Under the pieces are notes generated by a model, which saw only the letters and a program-made list of their open reading frames with translations, was not told the DNA's origin and ran no database searches. From Oceanicaulis sp. (GTDB taxonomy: Bacteria; Pseudomonadota; Alphaproteobacteria; Caulobacterales; Maricaulaceae), in contig RKRX01000133.1 of the NCBI GenBank assembly GCA_007571185.1, positions 1-13,489 on the forward strand: a stretch of 13,489 nt of DNA, read 5' to 3'. Shown one piece after another: positions 7,305 through 13,489 of this stretch. Numbering within the stretch: the first letter of the stretch is position 1; every line of letters starts with the position of its first letter. Made by a program: the position numbers and the translations under genes.

Positions 7305-7439
7305 TCAGGCGGACAGACGTTTGCGGCCCTTGGCGCGGCGACGCGCCAGAACCTGACGACCGGACTTGGTGGCGGCGCGGGCGCGGAAGCCGTGGCGGCG
7401 CTTGCGGACCAGTTTGGATGGCTGGAATGTACGTTTCAC
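7305..7439 (-). CDS. rpmH: Large ribosomal subunit protein bL34
   Basis: This is a 44-residue, arginine- and lysine-rich protein starting [20 protein letters not shown] and ending GRKRLSA, an unmistakable bL34 sequence of normal length. The [20 protein letters not shown] segment matches the family's C-terminal half. The start is GTG at 7437-7439, with GGGAG 7 bases upstream. The TGA lies at 7305-7307. It is the first gene of the rpmH-rnpA-yidC-engB block. A separate rnpA start is not visible after its stop, so rnpA translation may depend on ribosomes finishing rpmH. A likely promoter lies about 60-90 bases upstream. Confidence 0.96.
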   Translation of the reverse strand: MKRTFQPSKLVRKRRHGFRARAATKSGRQVLARRRAKGRKRLSA

Positions 7440-7499
7440 GATTCGGCTCCCATGCAGATCAGCGACCGGGCGCCCGACCGCTCAAAGTGCGAACGCTGA

Positions 7500-7528
7500 C
7501 CGGTATGGCAGGGGCGGCGCTGAGTCAA
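7500..7528 (-). promoter_or_regulatory. Putative sigma-70-type promoter for rpmH, overlapping a GANTC site
   Basis: On the minus strand TTGACT (7523-7528) is followed after 17 bases by TACCGG (7500-7505), giving a strong -35 and a weak -10, as is frequent in alphaproteobacteria. The rpmH GTG lies about 60 bases downstream. The last bases of the -35 form GAGTC/GACTC (7522-7526), a GANTC sequence, the target of the CcrM methyltransferase in Caulobacter relatives. The promoter call is inference from spacing and position. Confidence 0.4.
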
Positions 7529-7654
7529 GCGTTTCTAGATGTTTCACTGCACCGGGGTTTTGTTTCAAGGCGGAACCGGCTCTCACGGCAAGGTGACTGT
7601 TGATCTGCGACCTTGCGGGTTCCTTCAACGTGCAGGTCTATATTCAACCCCAGA

Positions 7655-7679
7655 GTTCAGTTCAGAGTGTTCAGTTCAG
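7655..7679 (+). repeat. Direct repeat GTTCAGTTCAG upstream of the VTT gene
   Basis: Two exact 11-base copies of GTTCAGTTCAG occupy 7655-7665 and 7669-7679, 14 bases apart start to start, and each copy is itself built of GTTCA/GTTCAG units. They lie just after a TATATT (7639-7644) that could be a -10 element and end 15 bases before the chosen ATG of the VTT-domain gene. They sit in the leader or operator position. No regulator can be named. Confidence 0.7.
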
Positions 7680-7693
7680 GCGGGGAGACCTCG

Positions 7694-8461
7694 ATGGGAG
7701 CCGACATGCAACATGACCAATCCGATAGCGCGATAATAATGGTCACGCCGAAAAAACCGATCTGGCGGCGTCTGGCGCCGCTTGCGGTGCTGGTCGCAGG
7801 ACTTGCGATCTTCTTTGTTCTGGGCGGGCCGCAATATCTGCAAGCGGACCGGGCTCAACCCTTGCTGAGGGCCATGGATGGCTGGGTGCAGGATAATTTT
7901 CAGCTCGCCATGCTCGCCTATGTGATTTTCTATGCGCTGGCGGTTTCGATCTCGATGCCGGGGGCGCTGTGGTTTACCATCGGCTCGGGTTTTCTGTTCG
8001 GTGCGATTTTCGGCGCTGGGGTTGCAGTGCTGGGTGCGACCATCGGTGCGACCATTATTTTCCTGGCTGCCCGCTATGCTTTTGCTGACTGGGTTCGTCA
8101 AAGATTCCCCGGCTATGTGAAGAAACTCCAGGACGGTTTCTCCCGCGATGCGTTTTCCTACATCGTCATTCTTCGACTTATCCCGGCGCTGCCTTTCTTT
8201 GGGATCAACATTGCCGTCGCTCTGCTGAACGTCCCCGTACGCGCCTATGTTCTAGGCACGCTGGTGGGCGTTATTCCCGGCGCCTATGTCTACGCCACTG
8301 TGGGGGCGACGATCAAACAGGCTGCATCCTCGGGCGTGCCATCCTTGGGTGAGTTGATGACCCCAGAGCTGATCGGTGCGATGATGGCTTTCGCTGTGTT
8401 GGCGGTGCTGCCGGTGATTTATCGCCGTATGACCGGCAGGTCCGGGGGAGGCGCTGTATGA
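7694..8461 (+). CDS. VTT-domain (TVP38/TMEM64, DedA-like) membrane protein
   Basis: This 255-residue integral membrane protein belongs to the VTT/SNARE-associated superfamily that includes DedA and TVP38/TMEM64. A cytoplasmic start (MGADMQHDQSDS) leads to a first membrane segment (about 27-45, LAPLAVLVAGLAIFFVLGG). The VTT core comes next, with YALAVSISMPGALWFTIGSG and the glycine-rich FLFGAIFGAGVAVLGATIGAT re-entrant-type block. It continues to the R-LIPALPFFGINIAVALLNV segment and a C-terminal helix before a basic tail. Superfamily members act in lipid flipping and envelope homeostasis; this one's substrate is unknown. I chose the ATG at 7694 because GGGGAGA lies 6-12 bases upstream. ATG at 7706 (GGGAG upstream) is also possible, and a longer TTG-started frame from 7613 looks non-coding. 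Its stop overlaps the next gene's ATG by 4 bases, implying coupling. Confidence 0.87.
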   Translation: MGADMQHDQSDSAIIMVTPKKPIWRRLAPLAVLVAGLAIFFVLGGPQYLQADRAQPLLRAMDGWVQDNFQLAMLAYVIFYALAVSISMPGALWFTIGSGFLFGAIFGAGVAVLGATIGATIIFLAARYAFADWVRQRFPGYVKKLQDGFSRDAFSYIVILRLIPALPFFGINIAVALLNVPVRAYVLGTLVGVIPGAYVYATVGATIKQAASSGVPSLGELMTPELIGAMMAFAVLAVLPVIYRRMTGRSGGGAV

Positions 8462-9879
8462 ACCAGGAAACCCTGAAGGCGGATTTGTGCGTCATCGGTG
8501 CGGGCGCCGCCGGGCTCGTCGCCTCGGCGGGCGCGGCCATGCTGGGACGTAAGGTCGTATTGTTTGAGGTGGGCGCGATGGGCGGGGACTGCCTTAATTA
8601 TGGCTGTGTGCCTTCCAAGGCTATTCTGGCCGCCGCACACCGAGTGCAGGCCATTCGCGACGCTGGCAAGTTCGGCATTGAGATCGGTGAACCCAAGGTC
8701 AATTTCGCCAAGGTCCGTGATACGATTCGGGATGCGATCAGCGCCATTGAACCCAATGACAGCCAGCAGCGGTTTGAGGGCATGGGCGTCAAGGTGATTC
8801 GGGAGTTTGCGCGGTTCGAAAATCCTGACACCGTAGTCTCTGAAAACTATGTGGTAAGGGCCAGGCGTTTTGTGGTCGCTGTGGGAACGCGCGCATGGAT
8901 TCCGCCGATTGAGGGTCTGGCCGGGACGTCCTATCTGACCAATGAGAGTATCTGGACGCTGCAGACCTTGCCTGACCATCTCATGATTCTGGGGGCGGGA
9001 CCGATCGGCGTTGAACTGGGCCAGGCGTTCCGCCGTCTGGGTTCACAGGTCACCCTTGTCGAAGCGGGGTCGCCGCTGGCCCGGTTTGAACCTGATCATG
9101 CCCAGCGGGTGATGAACCAGCTTAAATCCGATGGCGTGGATGTGATCACCGGGCAGGCCGCCATAAAAGTCAAAGGCGCCGCTGATAGCGTCACTCTGAC
9201 TCTAGCTGACGGGCGCATGGTGTCGGGTAGTCGCCTGCTGGTCGCCACAGGCCGTGAGCCGGTGCTGGACGGGTTGGGACTGGAAGAAGCCGGTATTGCA
9301 ACCGACCGTCAGGGTATCGTCTGTGATGACCGGTTGCGCACGACCAATAAACGGGTGCTGGCGGCGGGCGATATCGCCGGCAAGGGCGGGCTGACCCACC
9401 TGGCGGGCTGGCATGGCAGTGTGATCCTACGCAATCTTTATTACGGTTTGCGTACCGGGCAGTCCGCTCAACCCATCCCTGCGACGGTTTACACTGATCC
9501 GCCGCTGGCGAGCGTGGGGTTAACCGAGGCCGCCGCGTATGAACGGTATGGCGACAAGATTTCCGTGCAGCGCCAAGGTTTTGATGACAATGACCGGGCT
9601 GTCGCTGAAGCCGATACGCGCGGCGGCGTGACGCTTGTCCTAGGCAAGCGTGGCAAGGTTTTGGGCGCGCACGCGGCGGGGGCGCGCGCCGATGACCTGA
9701 TCCAAATTGTCGGCGGGGTTATGGCCCGGGGCGGTGTGGCGAGAGATCTGACCAGCCCGGTTGCGCCATATCCCACCAGGGGTGAAATTTTCAAACGCGC
9801 TGCAAGCGCCTATTATGAGCCGATCGTCTTCGGCCCGTTTGCGAAAGGGCTCGCCAGGCTGTTGAGCCTGTCTCACTAG
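8458..9879 (+). CDS. FAD-dependent pyridine nucleotide-disulfide oxidoreductase (mercuric reductase/lipoamide dehydrogenase class)
   Basis: This 473-residue class I flavin disulfide reductase has an N-terminal FAD-binding GAGAAG (14-19) and the redox pair Cys45/Cys50 in GGDCLNYGCVPSKA. An NAD(P)-binding GAGPIGVELG (179-188) follows with an acidic residue (VEAG, E202) after the second strand, favouring NADH. It also has ATGREP (263-268), AAGDI (302-306) and a dimerisation domain from about 340. The usual catalytic histidine motif HxHPTxSE is replaced by A-P-Y-P-T-R-G-E (436-443): Tyr438 lies where lipoamide dehydrogenase has its base, and the paired Glu443 is kept. There is no N-terminal HMA domain and no C-terminal Cys-Cys pair, so it is probably not a true mercuric reductase despite likely database naming. 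VTT proteins fused to such reductases are known, which supports a joint function with the overlapping upstream gene. Confidence 0.9.
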   Translation: MNQETLKADLCVIGAGAAGLVASAGAAMLGRKVVLFEVGAMGGDCLNYGCVPSKAILAAAHRVQAIRDAGKFGIEIGEPKVNFAKVRDTIRDAISAIEPNDSQQRFEGMGVKVIREFARFENPDTVVSENYVVRARRFVVAVGTRAWIPPIEGLAGTSYLTNESIWTLQTLPDHLMILGAGPIGVELGQAFRRLGSQVTLVEAGSPLARFEPDHAQRVMNQLKSDGVDVITGQAAIKVKGAADSVTLTLADGRMVSGSRLLVATGREPVLDGLGLEEAGIATDRQGIVCDDRLRTTNKRVLAAGDIAGKGGLTHLAGWHGSVILRNLYYGLRTGQSAQPIPATVYTDPPLASVGLTEAAAYERYGDKISVQRQGFDDNDRAVAEADTRGGVTLVLGKRGKVLGAHAAGARADDLIQIVGGVMARGGVARDLTSPVAPYPTRGEIFKRAASAYYEPIVFGPFAKGLARLLSLSH

Positions 9880-9889
9880 GGTCGAAAAT

Positions 9890-9901
9890 CTTCGGCCGAA
9901 G
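9890..9901. repeat. Perfect palindrome between the oxidoreductase and kinase genes
   Basis: CTTCGGCCGAAG is a 12-base perfect palindrome in the 36-base gap between the oxidoreductase stop and the kinase ATG. It has no loop and no T-tract on the plus strand, so it is not a convincing terminator; it could bind a dimeric protein or be chance. Its right edge AAGGAA may also serve as the kinase ribosome site. Confidence 0.4.
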
Positions 9902-9915
9902 GAAACCGATAGGGT

Positions 9916-11388
9916 ATGTCAACGTTCGCTACGTCCGTTTCCGACCGACGCTCCGGGGCGGGCGCGCGACGGCGTTTTATACGCAAGGCCATGCTGTCCT
10001 TGCCGGGTAAGCTGCTCGCCCTGTCTATCGGTTTCGTGCTCCTGGCGGAGATGATGATCTTTTTTCCTTCCGCCGCCAATTATCGCACGGCATGGATGAC
10101 CGAGCGTGCGGAAGCGGCGCATCTGGCCGCCCTGGCGGCCGAAGCCGCCGATGAAATGGGGCTTGGGGATGCGCTGGTCTCAGAGCTGCTGGTCGGGGCC
10201 GAGGCGGTGCTGGTGGGCCGGGTTCATGACGGTATGAATGTGCCGGTGCTGATCTCAGACGAGAATATTGGCCGGTCCGAACCGGTGCTGGTTGAGCTGG
10301 CCGAAGAAAACATGCTCCAGCGCATAGCCGCCTCCCTGGCTACACTCTATGCGCCCGATGGACGGTATCTGCACATTCTGCTTTCTCCCAAAACCCGTCC
10401 TGATGAGTTGATCAGCGTGGTTGTGCCGGAGGCGGGCTTCAAATCGGACCTGATCGCCTATTGCGGACGCATTGCGGGTCTGTCGATTTTTATCGCCGTG
10501 ATGACCGGCGCGCTGGTCTATATCTGCCTGTTGTTCATGTTCGTCCGTCCCATGCGCAAACTGGCCCGGGCCATGACGGCCTTTCAGCGCGATCCGGGTG
10601 ATCAGGCGCTGACGGTTACGGTCTCTCGCCGGTCAGATGAAATCGGAGATGCGGAAACCGCGCTGGCGGCCATGCAGGATGAGGTGCGCGCGGGTTTTCG
10701 CCAGCGTGGGCGTCTGGCCGCGCTGGGCGGGGCGGTGGCGCGAATCAATCACGATCTGCGCAACGTACTCGCCAGCGCCCAGTTGATTTCCGATCAGCTG
10801 TCATCGAGTTCCGATGAGCGGGTCTCGGCCATGGGCGGACGCTTGGTGCGGGCGATCGACCGCGGCATCCGTTTGTGTGAGGACACCCTGCAATACGGTC
10901 ACTCCAAAGACCGCCCGCCGCAATACAGGCCCGTCCGGCTGCGTCCGGCGCTTGATGACGCCGCGGGCGATGCCCTGGCCGCCGCCGGGGGTGCGGACTG
11001 GTGCAACGGGGTGGATGAAAGGCTTCAGGTCAGCGCGGACCCCGACCACCTGCACCGGATTTTTCTCAACCTTTTCCGCAATGCGTTGCTGGCCATGGAA
11101 AAAACAGACGATGCCGCCCTTCACGTCAACGCCGAAACAAGCGCCGACGGCAAACATGTCTGGGTTCGTGTCCGCGATACCGGACCAGGCGTGCCAGGCC
11201 GGATTGCAGAGACCCTGTTTGAGCCTTTCGGACGCACCGGCTCAAAAGGCGGTTCGGGGCTGGGTCTGTCCATCGCGCGGGAGTTGGCCCGGGCCATGGG
11301 CGGTGAGACGCGCCTAAAGGAAACTTCTGATCAGGGCGCGGTGTTTGAAGTCAGCCTGAAGGCGCAGGCGGCAAAAGCGGACGGTTAG
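9916..11388 (+). CDS. Membrane-bound HAMP sensor histidine kinase
   Basis: This 490-residue kinase starts with a basic cytoplasmic segment (11-32, many Arg) and TM1 (about 32-51). An extracytoplasmic sensor of about 135 residues (52-185) with no recognised motif follows, then TM2 (about 186-210) and a HAMP linker (211-262, starting RPMRKLARAM). The phospho-acceptor is His279 in INHDLRNVLASAQL. The ATPase domain shows the N box NLFRNALLAM (385-394), G1 DTGPGVP (421-427), F box LFEPF (434-438) and G2 GGSGLGLSIAREL (445-457). All catalytic motifs are intact. The ATG at 9916 lies 36 bases after the oxidoreductase stop, with AAGGAA about 11 bases upstream. No response regulator gene is in the window, so its partner is elsewhere. 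Co-direction and spacing suggest it belongs to the VTT-oxidoreductase operon. The signal sensed is unknown. Confidence 0.93.
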   Translation: MSTFATSVSDRRSGAGARRRFIRKAMLSLPGKLLALSIGFVLLAEMMIFFPSAANYRTAWMTERAEAAHLAALAAEAADEMGLGDALVSELLVGAEAVLVGRVHDGMNVPVLISDENIGRSEPVLVELAEENMLQRIAASLATLYAPDGRYLHILLSPKTRPDELISVVVPEAGFKSDLIAYCGRIAGLSIFIAVMTGALVYICLLFMFVRPMRKLARAMTAFQRDPGDQALTVTVSRRSDEIGDAETALAAMQDEVRAGFRQRGRLAALGGAVARINHDLRNVLASAQLISDQLSSSSDERVSAMGGRLVRAIDRGIRLCEDTLQYGHSKDRPPQYRPVRLRPALDDAAGDALAAAGGADWCNGVDERLQVSADPDHLHRIFLNLFRNALLAMEKTDDAALHVNAETSADGKHVWVRVRDTGPGVPGRIAETLFEPFGRTGSKGGSGLGLSIARELARAMGGETRLKETSDQGAVFEVSLKAQAAKADG

Positions 11389-11413
11389 GTCGTCTCCGTC
11401 CCCGCGCTTGTTG

Positions 11414-13162
11414 TCAGGGTTGAGCGGCGAGACCGTCGCGTCTGGGATCGGCGCCGCCGATCAGCGCGCCGTCGTGACCTGCCCGGACAATGTGAAGGCC
11501 GGATATTTCACCCCGGTTGCCTTCGACAGTGAACCCTCGCGCTTGCAATTCGGTCAGAATTGCACCATCAAAGCCCGCCTCAGTCCGCACCACATTCCCA
11601 CGCGCCACTACATTGGGCAGGGTGGCGGCGTCCTGCGGGCTCAACCCCCAGTCAAGCATGGCGACAAGGGACTTGGCGGTATAGGCGATGATCGAGTTGC
11701 CGCCCGGCGAGCCGGTGGCCAGTTCGAACGCCCCGGTCTCATCAAACACCAGGGTCGGCGACATGGATGAGCGCGGACGCTTGCCAGCCTGGGGCGCATT
11801 GGGGCGCATGCGTCCTTCTTTGTCGCGCGCTACGAAACTGAAATCGGTCAATTGATTGTTCAGAAAAAACCCACCCGCCATGCGGCCCGATCCGAACGGG
11901 CTTTCAACCGTGGTGGTCATGGAGACCGCATTGCCGCTGCCGTCCACCACAACGAAATGACTGGTGCCGGGCCGGTCAACACTTATATCATCGGCTTGAT
12001 CGTGTGATCCCGGCGGCGCCCCGGGCTCAATATCGGCCATAGCGGCGGCGGGATTGATCAGGCTGGCGCGTCTGGCCAGATAGACAGGATTGATCAGACC
12101 CGCAACCGGGATGTCGGCGAAGGCGGGATCGCCTATGTATTCATCCCGGTCCGCATAGGCCAGGCGGCTGGCTTCGATGAACAAAGCCCAACCTTCTGCG
12201 GTGTCGGGACCGTAAGCGCTCATGTCAAAATGCGCCAACATGCCCATCAGCGCGCCAATGGCGACGCCCCCTGAAGAGGGCGGCGGCGCTGAGCAGAGCC
12301 GATAGCGGCGATATGGGGTGCAAATCGCCTTTTCCTCAAGCGCGGCATAGCTCGCTAGATCCTCAAGGCTCAGCGTGCCCGCAAGCGGGTTCTCATGCAC
12401 CGCGTCAACCATGGCCTGCGCCAGTGCGCCTTCATAGAAATTGCGCCAGTCCTGCGCGATCAGACGCAGAGAAGCGGCATAGGCGGGGTTGGTCAGCACA
12501 TGTCCCGCCGGGAAAGCCTCGCCATCGGCGTCGTAAAGATAACGCGCGGCCAGCCCGGTCTCATTCATATCGGTAAATTGCGCCATCCGGCTGGCGAGCG
12601 CATTCAGGCGCGGCGCCACTTCAAACCCGTTTTCGGCCAGGGTGATGGCGTGATCAAATCCCGTGGACCAGTCCAGTGCGCCGTGATCGGCATGGGCCCG
12701 GGCCAGCAGGGCGATCACCCCGGGCGCGCCCGTGGACAGACCCGATCGCCAGGCTTGGACAAAACCATAGGGCTCACCGGTTTCAGGATCGATGAACAGG
12801 TTTTCGCCGGCCCCGGCAGGGGCGGTCTCGCGCCCGTTATAGACGCTCACATCGCCGGACCGCGCATCGTAGTGAATCATAAAGGCGCCGCCGCCAATGC
12901 CGGAACTTTGCGGTTCCACCAAACCTAGCACAGTCTGAACGGCGATGGCGGCGTCCACCGCGCTGCCACCGGCCCGCAGGGCTTCAAGCCCGGCGTTAAC
13001 CGCATCCCGATTGGCGGCTGACACCATGCCGCCCGTCACCGCGGGTGTTGATTCGGATGGCCTGACGGCCCCCTGCTCTGCGGCGAATGCGCTGCCGGCG
13101 GCCAACGCAAGGGTGGGAATGACGGTCATCAGGCTCAGGGCGGTCATAGCGGGCTTTCGCAA
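11414..13162 (-). CDS. ggt: Gamma-glutamyltransferase (exported, autoprocessing)
   Basis: GGT cleaves or transfers the gamma-glutamyl group of glutathione and related peptides, usually in the periplasm. The precursor is 582 residues, the normal size, with a signal peptide (MRKPAM then a hydrophobic run to A-F-A-A at about 28). Family landmarks are GG-SAVDAAIA (65-74), SSGIGGGAFM (86-95), substrate-binding Arg111 in NGRETAP, PPPSSGG (293-299), the nucleophile Thr400 in RPGTSHFVVVDGSGNAVSMTTT, FLNNQLTDF (433-441), PRSSMSPT (463-470) and GSPGG (484-488). The enzyme cuts itself before Thr400 into large and small subunits. The threonine is followed by Ser-His rather than the common Thr-His, still family-like. 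The start is uncertain: TTG (13160-13162) gives the positive n-region expected for a signal peptide but has no clear ribosome site; ATG at 13145-13147 is the alternative. It converges on the kinase gene with a 25-base gap. Confidence 0.94.
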   Translation of the reverse strand: MRKPAMTALSLMTVIPTLALAAGSAFAAEQGAVRPSESTPAVTGGMVSAANRDAVNAGLEALRAGGSAVDAAIAVQTVLGLVEPQSSGIGGGAFMIHYDARSGDVSVYNGRETAPAGAGENLFIDPETGEPYGFVQAWRSGLSTGAPGVIALLARAHADHGALDWSTGFDHAITLAENGFEVAPRLNALASRMAQFTDMNETGLAARYLYDADGEAFPAGHVLTNPAYAASLRLIAQDWRNFYEGALAQAMVDAVHENPLAGTLSLEDLASYAALEEKAICTPYRRYRLCSAPPPSSGGVAIGALMGMLAHFDMSAYGPDTAEGWALFIEASRLAYADRDEYIGDPAFADIPVAGLINPVYLARRASLINPAAAMADIEPGAPPGSHDQADDISVDRPGTSHFVVVDGSGNAVSMTTTVESPFGSGRMAGGFFLNNQLTDFSFVARDKEGRMRPNAPQAGKRPRSSMSPTLVFDETGAFELATGSPGGNSIIAYTAKSLVAMLDWGLSPQDAATLPNVVARGNVVRTEAGFDGAILTELQARGFTVEGNRGEISGLHIVRAGHDGALIGGADPRRDGLAAQP

Positions 13163-13330
13163 GGGTGAGGACGGGGATTGGAGTCAATGGTTTTGAGATT
13201 TATGTAAAACTGATGGTCCTGTTGACCACGGTAGCGCGATCTCGACATAGGCGAAACCCCGTGCTGGCGCGATTGTCGCACGCGTGTCGGCGTTTGCGAC
13301 GCCGTATCCTGTTTCAATGGAGCGTCCATC
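13163..13330. promoter_or_regulatory. Divergent intergenic region between ggt and the P1 peptidase gene
   Basis: This 168-base AT-richer gap must contain the start signals of both genes. On the plus strand TTGACC (13219-13224) is followed at 17 bases by a poor -10 candidate. On the minus strand an AT-rich TACATAAAT block around 13199-13207 could contain the ggt -10. A GAGTC (13181-13185) is another GANTC sequence. None of these is strong enough to call as a promoter individually. Confidence 0.3.
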
Positions 13331-13489
13331 ATGGCCGGACCCGCCCCCCGCAATGATCTCACCGATATCGCCGGTCTGCGGGTGGGGCGCGCCGAACAGG
13401 CGCATGCGCGCACCGGAACCAGCGTGGTGGTCTGTGACCATCCCTTTACCGCAGCGGTGGATGTGCGAGGCGGCGGCGCCTGCACCCGG
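13331..13489 (+). CDS. P1 family (DmpA/BapA, S58) aminopeptidase, N-terminal fragment (runs off right edge)
   Basis: The first 53 codons read MAGPAPRNDLTDIAGLRVGR, then a stretch with R-T-G-T-S-V-V-V-C and AAVDVRGGGACTR. The N-D-L-T-D-x-x-G-L-x-V-G opening, R-T-G-x-T/S-V-V and the A-x-V-D-V-R-G-G block are diagnostic for the P1/DmpA peptidase family, which includes D-aminopeptidases and beta-peptidyl aminopeptidases that cleave themselves before a Ser/Thr nucleophile. That nucleophile region is beyond the window. The ATG at 13331-13333 has GGAG at 13319-13322, 8 bases upstream. There is no signal peptide, so it is likely cytoplasmic. It is divergent from ggt, and both enzymes act on small peptides. 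Confidence 0.85.
   Translation, partial: MAGPAPRNDLTDIAGLRVGRAEQAHARTGTSVVVCDHPFTAAVDVRGGGACTR

Noticed and set aside
7613..7693. Longer VTT protein starting at TTG 7613
   Set aside because: The extra 27 residues cover the repeat and promoter-like region and have no family resemblance; ATG 7694 has a strong ribosome site.
8419..8979. Long minus-strand open frame opposite the oxidoreductase gene
   Set aside because: Antisense shadow of a clear gene with third-position GC bias; its translation has no domain features.
8458..9879. Identification as a mercury-resistance MerA with merT-like partner
   Set aside because: No HMA domain, no C-terminal Cys pair, no merR/merP, and the partner is a VTT protein rather than MerT.
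13181..13187. TTGACTC on the minus strand as the -35 of ggt
   Set aside because: A -10 at proper spacing would fall on the TTG start codon and shows no -10 resemblance.

Overview
This window comes from an alphaproteobacterium. The evidence is the moderately high GC, the xseB-ispA-dxs and rpmH-rnpA-yidC-engB gene orders, DUF1036 and the alphaproteobacterial flavour of the proteins. A Maricaulales/Hyphomonadaceae-like (stalked marine) lineage is my best guess, from general resemblance only; no rRNA or tRNA is present to fix it. Most of the window is core chromosome, with one small insertion-sequence relic.

Bases 1-1653 (minus strand) hold a tight isoprenoid cluster, read as xseB, then a CsaA-like tRNA-binding-domain protein, ispA (farnesyl diphosphate synthase) and the 5' end of dxs. 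The first three are joined by 4-bp stop/start overlaps. A histidine-phosphatase gene (1728-2348) lies just upstream on the same strand. Bases 2464-2884 carry the 3' half of a dead IS5-family transposase, followed by about 300 bases with no convincing gene.

Bases 3183-7439 (minus strand) form the ribosome and membrane-biogenesis block: rpmH (bL34), rnpA (RNase P protein), yidC (membrane insertase), engB (ribosome-assembly GTPase) and an exported DUF1036 protein. The DUF1036 protein is an internal tandem duplication with four matching cysteines in each half, separated by a peptidoglycan-binding-like segment. rpmH was found by reading the minus strand directly. The rnpA reading frame has no ATG, GTG or TTG at the point where homology says the protein should begin.

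Bases 7694-11388 (plus strand) form a probable three-gene operon divergent from rpmH: a VTT/DedA-like (TVP38/TMEM64) membrane protein, an FAD/NAD(P) disulfide oxidoreductase of the mercuric reductase/lipoamide dehydrogenase class that overlaps it by 4 bp, and a two-TM HAMP sensor histidine kinase. This is a plausible membrane-associated redox module with its own sensor, and it is the least conventional part of the window.

Bases 11414-13162 (minus strand) encode an exported gamma-glutamyltransferase. It is divergent from the start of a P1/DmpA-family (S58) aminopeptidase gene that runs off the right edge; both families are self-cleaving peptidases. I see no CRISPR array, prophage, tRNA or obvious novel defence system.
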